A model generated the notes under the pieces. The model saw nothing but the letters and a program-made list of their open reading frames with translations, was not told the DNA's origin and ran no database searches. Position numbers and translations under genes: made by a program. From assembly GCA_052035955.1 (NCBI GenBank), contig JBPOHD010000120.1, forward strand, positions 1 through 26,939: a stretch of 26,939 bases of DNA. The letters run 5' to 3'. Every line of letters begins with the position of its first letter. The stretch's first letter is position 1. Below, piece after piece: positions 1-7,120 of the stretch. This DNA comes from JAEUNJ01 sp052035955. GTDB taxonomy: Bacteria > Pseudomonadota > Gammaproteobacteria > Burkholderiales > Rhodocyclaceae.

Positions 1-246
1 CGCAACCTGCGCTACCTGATCATCGAGACCGCCTTCTCCAACCGCGAGAAGAAGCTGGCGGCGGCCTCGAAACACCTTTGCCCGAGCATGCTGGCCGAGG
101 AATTGACCCAGTTGCAGCGCGATCCCGAGATCTTCATCACCCACCTCAAGCCAGGCCAGATCGAGTTGACAATGCAGGAGATCGAAGACTGCATCGGCGA
201 ATTCCGGCCACGCATGCTGCAGAACAACCAGGTGTTCGATCTGTGA
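1..246 (+). CDS. 3',5'-cyclic-nucleotide phosphodiesterase, metallo-beta-lactamase fold (C-terminal part, cut by window edge)
   Basis: Only the last 81 codons are inside the window; the frame is open from base 1 and stops with TGA at 244-246. The visible protein has the stretch LIIETAFSNREKKLA followed by SKHLCP and IFITHLKPG, which I recognise as the C-terminal part of class II-type cyclic-nucleotide phosphodiesterases with a metallo-beta-lactamase fold. Such enzymes hydrolyse cAMP or cGMP in the cytoplasm with two metal ions; the HxHxDH metal motif would lie upstream of the window and cannot be checked. The stop codon overlaps the GTG start of the next gene, a cyclic-nucleotide-binding/rhodanese fusion, so the two are probably translationally coupled. 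The pairing of a cyclic-nucleotide hydrolase with a cyclic-nucleotide-binding protein supports the call. Substrate (cAMP or cGMP) is not determined. Confidence 0.72.
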   Translation, partial: RNLRYLIIETAFSNREKKLAAASKHLCPSMLAEELTQLQRDPEIFITHLKPGQIELTMQEIEDCIGEFRPRMLQNNQVFDL

Positions 247-1322
247 CCCCGGACTCCGTCAGCGTCGAATTCCTTTCTCGCCTCCAGCCCATCCGCGAAC
301 TGGGCGGGGAACGCTTGAAGGAACTGAGCAGACTCTGCTACCGTGAGGAAGTCGCGCGCGGCCTGGATCCCTTCCGGGTCCGGACTTGGGCCGGCCAGGC
401 GGTCTACCTGGCGAAAGGCGAGATGAGGGTACAGTTCACGGACGGCAGTTCCTCCGTGCTGGTCGGTGGTACGGGGGACGCATTGAATCCCCTGGGCAAG
501 GGAGCCCAGGCGATCGAAGGGGCCAAGGCCATCACCGACGTTGAACTGGTCCGTTTCGACGAGGACATGCTGGACATCATGCTGACCTGGGACCAGCTTG
601 CGGCGCCGGCCGCGAGTCTCCCGAAGCAGAAGAAGGAAACGAAGGCCTTCGACGCCGATTCCACGGACTGGCGAAGCATGTCCGGACTCTTCGCCGCCCG
701 CAGCCTGACGCAGGGTGCATTTGCGGCCTTGCCGCCGGCCCACATCGAGACCCTGCTGGGACGCTTCGAGCGTGTCGCCGTGCGGCGCGGGGAGGCCGTC
801 ATCCGGCAGGGCGGCATCGGCGACTACTACTACCTGATCGAGAACGGACGCGCCCTCGTGACGCGCGAAGTGGCCGGCGCGACCGTCGAATTGGCGGAAC
901 TGAAGACGGGCGATGCGTTTGGCGAGGAGGCCCTCGTGTCCGAAGGACCAAGAAACGCCACCGTCACCATGCGTACCGACGGCAGCCTGCTCAGACTGCG
1001 CAAGGAGGATTTCGTCGAACTCCTGCGCGAGCCCCTGCTGCAGGGGCTCACGTGGGAGGAAGCGCAAGGCCACGTCGCGTCGGGTGCCCGGTGGGTGGAC
1101 GTCCGGTATCCCGCGGAATTCCAGCTGGACGGGTTGGAGGGTGCCATCAACCTCCCCCTGAACGAGTTGCGCCAGGCCATCGGCGGCCTGCCTGCGAACC
1201 AGGAGTACATCGTCTATTGCCAGAGTGGCAGACGCAGTTCGGCAGCCGCCTTCCTGCTTTCCCAGAAGGCCTTGCGGGCGTCCGTGCTCAAAGGCGGCCT
1301 GCGGTTGCGTCCCGGAGGCTGA
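243..1322 (+). CDS. Cyclic nucleotide-binding domain / rhodanese fusion protein
   Basis: The protein is 359 residues from a GTG start at 243 that overlaps the upstream TGA (GTGA). The open frame extends further upstream but there it lies inside the preceding gene, so I reject the longer version. Residues about 8-115 look like a degenerate cyclic nucleotide-binding (CNB) fold. Residues about 150-265 form a second, better CNB domain with the phosphate-binding-cassette-like string GEEALVSEGPRNATV. Residues about 272-355 form a rhodanese domain, with candidate active-site Cys326 in CQSGRRS and the typical ending VLKGGL. No DNA-binding helix-turn-helix is visible, so this is not a Crp-type transcription factor. 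A role as a cyclic-nucleotide-gated sulfurtransferase or sulfane-sulfur sensor is inference. The gene sits between a cyclic-nucleotide phosphodiesterase and a GAF-ATPase gene that starts 5 bp after its stop. Confidence 0.82.
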   Translation: MTPDSVSVEFLSRLQPIRELGGERLKELSRLCYREEVARGLDPFRVRTWAGQAVYLAKGEMRVQFTDGSSSVLVGGTGDALNPLGKGAQAIEGAKAITDVELVRFDEDMLDIMLTWDQLAAPAASLPKQKKETKAFDADSTDWRSMSGLFAARSLTQGAFAALPPAHIETLLGRFERVAVRRGEAVIRQGGIGDYYYLIENGRALVTREVAGATVELAELKTGDAFGEEALVSEGPRNATVTMRTDGSLLRLRKEDFVELLREPLLQGLTWEEAQGHVASGARWVDVRYPAEFQLDGLEGAINLPLNELRQAIGGLPANQEYIVYCQSGRRSSAAAFLLSQKALRASVLKGGLRLRPGG

Positions 1323-1327
1323 TCGCC

Positions 1328-3694
1328 ATGAGCGCCGTCCTCAGCACACCCCAGGACGCCGGCGGATTGTCCGATGTCGGCAGCCGGCTGACCTTCTTCA
1401 AGAACCTCCAGACCGTCACGAACAAGATCCATGCGACCTCGAACATCGACGAGATCATGCTGGAGCTTTCCCAGGACATCTGCACGCTGTTCAATGCGGA
1501 CCGGCTGACCATCTACGCCATCGGCGAGGACAAGGCATCGATCGTCTCCAAGGTCAAGACCGGCCTGAACTCCTTCAAGGACCTCCGGTTGCCCATCACC
1601 GACCAGAGTGTCGCCGGCTATGCGGCCCTGTCGAGGCGGATCGTCAATGTGCGGGACGTCTATGACGAGACCGAGCTCAAGGCCATCCACCCGAGCCTGC
1701 GTTTCCTCCAGGAAGTGGACAAGCGGACCGGGTACCGGACCAAGCAGATGCTGGTCGGTCCGATCGCGGACCAGCCCTCGGGCGAACTGCTCGGCGTCGT
1801 CCAGATCATCAACAACAAGGCGGGGATGCCCTTCGCCACCGTTGCGGAGGAGGGCATCAAGGGCCTGTGCGAAACCCTGGCCATCGCCTTCACCCAGCGC
1901 AACAAGCCGGTACATGTCGTCAAGTCCAAGTACGACTACCTGGTTGCCGATGCCGTCCTTTCCGCCCAGGAACTCGAATTGGCGACGCGCTCGGCGCGTC
2001 GCAAGAACCAGGATGTCGAGGAGGTTCTGCTGACGGAGTTCCAGGTCAAGCTGCCGACCCTCGGCGCTGCCCTCTCGAAGTTCTTCGGCGTCCCCTACGA
2101 GCCATTCCGATCGGACCGGGTCAAGCCCATCGACCTCCTGAAGAACCTCAAGCGTGACTACCTGGAACAGAACCAGTGGATACCGATCGAGGACACCAGC
2201 GAGGGCCTGATCGTCCTGACCATGGATCCCGAGCAGGTCAAGGGTTCGCGCGTCGTCAATAACGTCTTCCCGAAGAGCAAGCCGGCCTACCGGGTCACCA
2301 CCATCAGCGAATTCCGCCAGACGCTTGACCAGTTCTTCGGTGCCAAGGCCTTCGTGGACGACACTTCGGTCGGGGAACTCCTTTCCGGGATGGACGAGGG
2401 CGTCGAGGACGAGGTGGCGGAAGACGTTTCCGCCGCTGCCGACAACGAGCTCGTCAAGCTGGTGAACAAGATCATCACCGATGCCTACCAGCAGGGGGCC
2501 TCGGACATCCATATCGAACCCGCGCCCGGCAAGGAGCGCACCCTCGTCCGTTTCCGCAAGGACGGTTCGCTGCAGAAATACATCGAGATTCCGGCCAGTT
2601 TCCGCAATGCCATCGTCGCCCGCGTCAAGATCATGTGCGACCTGGATATCTCGGAGAAGCGCAAGCCCCAGGACGGGAAGATCAAGTTCAAGCGCTTCGG
2701 GCCCCTCGACATCGAACTGCGGGTGGCGACCATACCCTCGGCCGGCGGCGTCGAGGATATCGTCATGCGGATCCTCGCCGCCGGAGAGCCCATCCCGCTG
2801 GACAAGCTCGGCGTGTTGCCGGACAGCCTGGAGAAACTGAAGACCGCGGTCTCCAAACCCTACGGCCTGTTCTTCGTCTGCGGCCCGACCGGCTCCGGCA
2901 AGACCACCACCCTGCATTCGGTCCTCGGCTTCCTGAACACGCCCGACACCAAGATCTGGACGGCCGAGGATCCGGTGGAAATCACCCAGAAGGGCCTGCG
3001 CCAGGTCCAGGTGAACAAGAAGGCGGGGCTCGATTTCGCCAGCGTGATGAAGTCCTTCCTGCGGGCCGATCCGGACATCATCATGGTCGGTGAAATGCGC
3101 GACGCGGAGACCACCGGCATCGGCATCGAGGCCTCGCTGACCGGCCACCTGGTGTTCGCCACCCTGCACACCAACAGTGCGCCGGAATCCATCATCCGCC
3201 TGCTCGACATGGGGATGGACCCCTTCAACTTCGCCGACGCCTTGCTCGGCATCCTGGCCCAGCGCCTGGCCAAGCGTCTGTGCAAGTGCAAGGAGGCCTA
3301 CGAGCCGGCGCCCGAGGAAATGAAGCACTTCCTGACCGAGTACTGCGAGGAACTGCAGAACACGGCCACCTACAAGAAGGACGCCAAGTCGGCCATGGAG
3401 AACCTGTACCGGCGCTGGCTGAAGGATTACGGCAAGGACGGCAAGTTCCAGATCTATCGCGCCAAGGGCTGCGAGGCCTGCGGCAATTCCGGCTACAAGG
3501 GACGGCTGGGCCTGCACGAGCTGATGATCGGCACCGACGCGGTCAAGAAGCTGATCCAGGAGCACGCCAGGGTGGCCGAGCTGCTCGCCCAGTCCCTCGA
3601 GGACGGCATGCGCACGCTCAAGCAGGACGGCATGGAGAAGGTCCTCCAGGGGATCACGGACATGAAACAGGTTCGCGCGGTCTGCATCAAGTAA
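1328..3694 (+). CDS. GspE/PilB-family secretion or pilus ATPase with N-terminal GAF domain
   Basis: The protein is 788 residues from ATG 1328. An in-frame extension upstream overlaps the previous gene and is rejected. Residues about 15-190 are a GAF domain, ending in NNKAGMPFATVAEE, which resembles the NKxnFxxxDE motif of cyclic-nucleotide-binding GAF domains. Residues about 200-365 resemble the T2SSE_N/MshEN domain that in some relatives binds c-di-GMP, but the RLG signature is not clear. Residues about 370-788 are the hexameric ATPase: Walker A GPTGSGKT near residue 520, the AEDPVE Asp box, the Walker B-like region ADPDIIMVGEMRD, the His box TGHLVFATLHTN, and C-terminal cysteines CKC and CEAC that match the zinc-binding region. 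Known relatives power type IV pilus extension or type II secretion. No pilC, pilD or gsp genes are in the window. Its TAA overlaps the next ATG (TAATG). Confidence 0.88.
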   Translation: MSAVLSTPQDAGGLSDVGSRLTFFKNLQTVTNKIHATSNIDEIMLELSQDICTLFNADRLTIYAIGEDKASIVSKVKTGLNSFKDLRLPITDQSVAGYAALSRRIVNVRDVYDETELKAIHPSLRFLQEVDKRTGYRTKQMLVGPIADQPSGELLGVVQIINNKAGMPFATVAEEGIKGLCETLAIAFTQRNKPVHVVKSKYDYLVADAVLSAQELELATRSARRKNQDVEEVLLTEFQVKLPTLGAALSKFFGVPYEPFRSDRVKPIDLLKNLKRDYLEQNQWIPIEDTSEGLIVLTMDPEQVKGSRVVNNVFPKSKPAYRVTTISEFRQTLDQFFGAKAFVDDTSVGELLSGMDEGVEDEVAEDVSAAADNELVKLVNKIITDAYQQGASDIHIEPAPGKERTLVRFRKDGSLQKYIEIPASFRNAIVARVKIMCDLDISEKRKPQDGKIKFKRFGPLDIELRVATIPSAGGVEDIVMRILAAGEPIPLDKLGVLPDSLEKLKTAVSKPYGLFFVCGPTGSGKTTTLHSVLGFLNTPDTKIWTAEDPVEITQKGLRQVQVNKKAGLDFASVMKSFLRADPDIIMVGEMRDAETTGIGIEASLTGHLVFATLHTNSAPESIIRLLDMGMDPFNFADALLGILAQRLAKRLCKCKEAYEPAPEEMKHFLTEYCEELQNTATYKKDAKSAMENLYRRWLKDYGKDGKFQIYRAKGCEACGNSGYKGRLGLHELMIGTDAVKKLIQEHARVAELLAQSLEDGMRTLKQDGMEKVLQGITDMKQVRAVCIK

Positions 3695-5334
3695 TGGACA
3701 CCCTCGAGAACCTCTTCCGCCGCCTGGAGCAACTGAACGAGATCGGTGCGGCCCTCTCCAAGGAGCGGGATATCGACCGGCTGCTGGAAAGCATCCTGGT
3801 CGCTGCCAAGACGATTACCCACGCCGACGGCGGCACCCTCTACCGCATGTCGGAAGACGGCCGCAGCCTGCGCTTCGAGATCGTGCGCACCGATTCCCTC
3901 AACATCGCCCTCGGCGGAACCACCGGCAAGCCGATCTCCTTTCCGGCCGTGCCGCTCTACAACGACAAGGGCGAGCCGAACAACTCCATGATCGCCGCCT
4001 TTGCGGCGCTCCACGACGAGACGGTCAATATCGGCGATGCCTACACGGAGGCGGGATTCGACTTTTCCGGCACGCGCAAGTTCGACGAACGAACGGGGTA
4101 TCGCTCGAAATCCTTCCTCACGGTACCGATGAAGAATCACGAGAACGAGATCATCGGCGTCCTCCAACTGCTCAATGCCCTCGACCCCGTGACCGGCGAG
4201 GTGACCACCTTCTCCTCCGCCGACCGGCGCCTCGCCGAGTCCCTGGCGTCCCAGGCGGCGATCGCCCTGACCAATCGGCAACTGGTGGTGCAACTCGAGG
4301 AACTCTTCGAATCCTTCATCAGCCTGATCAACCTGGCGATCGACGAAAAATCGCCCTATACGGGCGGCCATTGCGAACGCGTGCCCGTGCTCACGATGAT
4401 GCTGGCCGAGGCGGCGAGCAAGGCCAGCCAGGGGCCCTTGGCCGATTTCGCAATGAGCGAGAAGGACCGCTACGAACTCAAGATCGCCGGCCTCCTGCAC
4501 GACTGCGGCAAGGTCACGACCCCGGTCCATGTGGTGGACAAGGCGACCAAGCTGCAAACCATCTTCGATCGCATCCACCTGGTGGATACCCGCTTCGAGG
4601 TCCTCAAGCGCGATGCGGAGCTCGACGCCTTGAAACGCATCCTCGCCCAGCGCGAAAGCCGCGACCCGGCGGCCGAGATCGCCGTCTGGGCCGACCTGGA
4701 GCGGGAGCGCCGCAACCTCGAGGCGGACCGCGAATTCCTGCGCAAGTCGAACGTCGGCGGCGAGGCGATGAGCCCCGACGACCAGCAGCGGGTGCGCGAC
4801 ATCGGCCTGCTGCGCAAGTGGCGCAATACAGACGGCGTCGAGTCGGATTTCCTCAATGCCGAGGAGATCGAGAACCTCACGATCCGCGCCGGCACCCTGA
4901 CCCAGAAGGAACGGGAGGTCATCAACTACCACATCGTCGCCACCATCAAGATGCTGGAACAGTTGCCCTGGCCCAAGCACTTGAAGAACGTCCCGGAGTA
5001 TGCCGGCGGCCACCACGAGCGCATGGACGGCAAGGGCTATCCGCGCGGCCTCACCCACGACCAGATGTCCGTCCAGGCGCGGACCATGGGCATAGCGGAC
5101 ATCTTCGAAGCCCTGACGGCCAAGGACCGGCCCTACAAGCACGGCATGAAGCTGTCGGAAGCCATCCGCATTCTCGGCAACTTCAGGCTCAACGGCCACA
5201 TCGACCCCGACCTGTTCGACGTCTTCATCCGCGAAAAGGTCTATCTGGACTATGCCGAGAAGTTCCTCGATCCCCGCCAGATCGACGAGGTGGACGAGGG
5301 CGCGATCCCCGGGTACGTCGCGGCCAAGGCCTGA
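3694..5334 (+). CDS. GAF/HD-GYP domain protein, probable c-di-GMP phosphodiesterase
   Basis: The protein is 546 residues from ATG 3694, which overlaps the upstream TAA; the upstream in-frame extension is antisense-like shadow and rejected. Residues about 15-205 are a GAF domain with the RKFDERTGYRSKS string, paralogous in style to the GAF of the preceding ATPase. The HD-GYP domain carries HD at residues 269-270 (LLHDCGKVTTP), then HHERMDGKGYPRG at 440-452 with GYP at 448-450, so the metal-binding and GYP signatures are intact. HD-GYP enzymes hydrolyse c-di-GMP to pGpG or GMP. Unusually, about 180 residues separate HD from GYP, roughly 110 more than the family's typical spacing; the extra part (about 285-400) is highly charged and predicted helical. 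No membrane segments are visible, so it should be cytoplasmic. Its partner is probably the adjacent ATPase or the pilus. Confidence 0.88.
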   Translation: MDTLENLFRRLEQLNEIGAALSKERDIDRLLESILVAAKTITHADGGTLYRMSEDGRSLRFEIVRTDSLNIALGGTTGKPISFPAVPLYNDKGEPNNSMIAAFAALHDETVNIGDAYTEAGFDFSGTRKFDERTGYRSKSFLTVPMKNHENEIIGVLQLLNALDPVTGEVTTFSSADRRLAESLASQAAIALTNRQLVVQLEELFESFISLINLAIDEKSPYTGGHCERVPVLTMMLAEAASKASQGPLADFAMSEKDRYELKIAGLLHDCGKVTTPVHVVDKATKLQTIFDRIHLVDTRFEVLKRDAELDALKRILAQRESRDPAAEIAVWADLERERRNLEADREFLRKSNVGGEAMSPDDQQRVRDIGLLRKWRNTDGVESDFLNAEEIENLTIRAGTLTQKEREVINYHIVATIKMLEQLPWPKHLKNVPEYAGGHHERMDGKGYPRGLTHDQMSVQARTMGIADIFEALTAKDRPYKHGMKLSEAIRILGNFRLNGHIDPDLFDVFIREKVYLDYAEKFLDPRQIDEVDEGAIPGYVAAKA

Positions 5335-5456
5335 ATCCCGATGCGAATGTGACGATTTTCGTCAGTTTCTGCCGGCATTGGCGATCCGGTACCGCGGGGC
5401 AATTTGTCGAGTCGCTTTATCTTCATGTTTTTCAGGAGGTTTTTTCCTTGTCTTGC

Positions 5457-5472
5457 TGGCACACGGGTTGCT
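5457..5472 (+). promoter_or_regulatory. Sigma-54 (RpoN) promoter of the pilin gene
   Basis: TGGCACACGGGTTGCT matches the sigma-54 consensus TGGCAC-N5-TTGCW at every conserved base, with GG (5458-5459) and GC (5470-5471) at the required 12-bp phase. Transcription would start near 5483, leaving a leader of about 45 bases before the pilin ATG at 5530. Sigma-54 control through the PilS/PilR pair is established for pilA in several proteobacteria; those regulators are not in this window. Confidence 0.85.
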
Positions 5473-5529
5473 AATCACTAACGCGTGGGCGCCGTGGCGC
5501 GCACGAACCGACCAAACTAGGAGACGAAT

Positions 5530-6054
5530 ATGAAATCCATTCAAAAGGGCTTCACCCTGATCGAACTGATGATCGTCGTGGCGATCATCGGCATCCTGGC
5601 GGCCATCGCGCTGCCCCAGTACCAGGACTACACCATCCGGACCAAGGTGTCCGAGGGCCTGTCCCTGGCGACGGCCTACAAGACCGGCCTGTCCGAGACC
5701 TTCCAGTCCAAGGGCCCCCCGGGCGTCGTCACCTGCAACAGCGCGGCAAGCTGCGAGAACATCGGCGTCACCTGGCAGGCCGCCACCACCAACGTCGCCA
5801 GCATCAATTCGGACGGCGACGGCACCATCTCCATCACCTACAACGCCAGCGTCGTTCCGGCCGGTGCCAACGTGGTGATGGTCTATTCCAACATCAAGCT
5901 CGACGATCCGGCCAACGCCGGCATGTCCCTGGCCTGGGTGTGCGGCAAGGCCACGATTCCGGCCCTCCCGGCCGGCGCGGTGGCCAACGGCACCGGCAGC
6001 GCCGCGGGCACGACCATGAACGTCAAGTACCTGCCGGCCGCATGCAAGGCCTAA
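5530..6054 (+). CDS. pilA: Type IV major pilin (PilA-like)
   Basis: The 174-residue prepilin has a six-residue basic leader ending in Gly7, then the class III cleavage site G|FTLIELMIVVAIIGILAAIALP with Glu at mature position 5. The prepilin peptidase PilD would cut and methylate Phe8. The hydrophobic alpha-1 helix is followed by a globular head with four cysteines: a VTC...SCEN pair, a VCG and a C-terminal AACKA, which could form the D-region disulfide. AGGAGA at 5519-5524 is a good ribosome-binding site for ATG 5530. The gene lies directly downstream of a sigma-54 promoter and upstream of a terminator-like hairpin, so it can be expressed alone. Length and composition fit a major pilin; a pseudopilin of a type II system is less likely. 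Confidence 0.9.
   Translation: MKSIQKGFTLIELMIVVAIIGILAAIALPQYQDYTIRTKVSEGLSLATAYKTGLSETFQSKGPPGVVTCNSAASCENIGVTWQAATTNVASINSDGDGTISITYNASVVPAGANVVMVYSNIKLDDPANAGMSLAWVCGKATIPALPAGAVANGTGSAAGTTMNVKYLPAACKA
5548..5664 (+). repeat. Direct repeat copy 1, conserved 5' part of tandem pilin genes
   Basis: This 117-bp segment codes the cleavage site and alpha-1 N helix of the first pilin. It aligns without gaps to 6126-6242 in the second pilin with only scattered, mostly third-position differences. It indicates duplication or gene conversion and provides homology for recombination between the two genes. Confidence 0.8.
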
Positions 6055-6069
6055 TCTGACTGTCCTGGG

Positions 6070-6100
6070 AAGGGCCACCTGCGGGTGGTCCTTTCCTTTT
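6070..6100 (+). terminator. Terminator-like hairpin between the two pilin genes
   Basis: AAGGGCCACC (6070-6079), loop TGCG and GGTGGTCCTT (6084-6093) form a 10-bp stem with one G-T wobble, followed by the T-rich tract TTTCCTTTT. This resembles an intrinsic terminator with an interrupted U-run. It begins 16 bases after the first pilin stop and ends just before the second pilin ATG (6105), so it could attenuate transcription into, and occlude ribosome entry at, the second gene. Confidence 0.62.
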
Positions 6101-6104
6101 CGCC

Positions 6105-6617
6105 ATGACCCGAAGGCATTCCGCCGGCTTCACGCTGATCGAGTTGATGATCGTGGTGGCCATCATCGGCATCCTGGCCGCCATCGCACTGCCCCAGTAC
6201 CAGGACTACACGATCCGGACCAAGGTCGCCGAGGGGCTCTCCATCGCCGGCAGCGCCAAGATCGCCGTCATGGAGACCTATCTGTCCAAGGGACCCTCCA
6301 GCGCCTGGGCACCGCCCGGAACGCTGGCCTGCGCCGCCGGCACCAATTGCACCGACATCAACTGGACTTCGCCCGCGGCCCCCGCCACCACGAATGTGGA
6401 CCGGGTCGAGACCGGCGCCGACGGCACGATCACGATCACCTACAACGTCGCCGTCACCGGCGCCGCGAACATCCTGACCCTGGAGCCGGTCACGGTGCCG
6501 GGGGCACCGACCGATCTCAGCACCCTGGGTGCGGGAACGTCCTTCTTCTGGCAATGCGGGCGCACCGGAAGCGCCACCACCGTGGCCCGGAAGTTCCTGC
6601 CCGGCCCATGCAAATGA
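6105..6617 (+). CDS. Second type IV pilin, paralogue of the upstream pilin
   Basis: The 170-residue prepilin has leader MTRRHSAG followed by FTLIELMIVVAIIGILAAIALP, with mature Glu5 present. Its first 39 residues after the cleavage site are almost identical to those of the upstream pilin, while the head region diverges strongly apart from four cysteines in similar places (LAC, NCTD, WQCG, GPCK). No good Shine-Dalgarno sequence precedes ATG 6105; the only purine-rich stretch (GGGTGG, 6083-6088) is about 17 bases away and inside the terminator-like stem. Expression may therefore be low or conditional. It could be a minor pilin, an alternative major pilin or a recombination donor. Its stop at 6617 converges on sixA. 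Confidence 0.87.
   Translation: MTRRHSAGFTLIELMIVVAIIGILAAIALPQYQDYTIRTKVAEGLSIAGSAKIAVMETYLSKGPSSAWAPPGTLACAAGTNCTDINWTSPAAPATTNVDRVETGADGTITITYNVAVTGAANILTLEPVTVPGAPTDLSTLGAGTSFFWQCGRTGSATTVARKFLPGPCK
6126..6242 (+). repeat. Direct repeat copy 2, conserved 5' part of tandem pilin genes
   Basis: This is the partner of the 117-bp segment at 5548-5664. It encodes the cleavage site and N-terminal helix of the second pilin. Similarity stops abruptly where the globular head begins. Confidence 0.8.
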
Positions 6618-6634
6618 GCTGAGGGGTGCCCGTT

Positions 6635-7099
6635 TCAGGGGCTCAGTTCCGGCCCCATCACGGCAAGCAGTTTCCCTTTTTCCGGCAGTTTCCCCTCGAT
6701 CCGCACCCACCATACGGATCCCTTGCGGACCGATAGTTCCGCGCCGACCAGGTCGGGAAAAAGGACCTGTCCCAGCACCATCCCCAGCACGGGCTGATGC
6801 CCCACCAGCAGGACCGTCTTTTCGCGGCAGGACAGCGCAGTCTGCAACACCGCTGCGTGAGTCGTCGAGGTGTCCAGCCGTGGATCGATATCGTAGGGTC
6901 GCGCCAGGGCGTCTGCCGTCTGGCGGGTACGGACCGCCGGGCTGACCAGGATGCGACAGTCGTCCGGCAAGTGCGCATTGAGCCAGCCGCCGACGCGCCT
7001 TGCCTGCGTCCTCCCCTTCGCCGTCAGTTTCCTGTCGTGGTCCCTGGTGCCGGGAGCCGCCACGACGGCTTCGGCATGCCGCCAGAAAAGGATGTCCAT
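6635..7099 (-). CDS. sixA: Phosphohistidine phosphatase SixA
   Basis: The 154-residue protein starts with MDILFWRHAEA, the RHG-type motif of the histidine phosphatase superfamily carrying the catalytic His (here RHA). It continues with KLTAKGRTQARRV, the conserved Arg in SPAVRTRQTA, and the second histidine in LLVGHQP. The short, single-domain architecture is that of SixA, which removes phosphate from histidines, for example on HPt domains or NPr of the nitrogen phosphotransferase system. It starts 21 bp after the stop of the CYTH-CHAD gene and is probably the last gene of that transcription unit. CHAD proteins and SixA are frequent neighbours, and CHAD domains bind polyphosphate, so a phosphate-related role is plausible but inferred. 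It converges with the second pilin. Confidence 0.9.
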   Translation of the reverse strand: MDILFWRHAEAVVAAPGTRDHDRKLTAKGRTQARRVGGWLNAHLPDDCRILVSPAVRTRQTADALARPYDIDPRLDTSTTHAAVLQTALSCREKTVLLVGHQPVLGMVLGQVLFPDLVGAELSVRKGSVWWVRIEGKLPEKGKLLAVMGPELSP

Positions 7100-7120
7100 G
7101 CCGGTTCCCTCCCGCCGGAA

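Noticed and set aside
1214..3565. Long open frame antisense to the GAF-ATPase gene
   Set aside because: It mirrors a highly conserved gene on the other strand, has no recognisable domain, and is a GC-codon artefact. Similar long antisense frames at 3493-5199, 6051-8201, 20759-22933 and 24636-26843 were rejected for the same reason.
6616..6646. Hairpin GAGCTGAG/CTCAGTTC between the converging second pilin and sixA
   Set aside because: The stem has a wobble and a long loop and lacks T-tracts on either side. It may help end transcription but I cannot support a terminator call.
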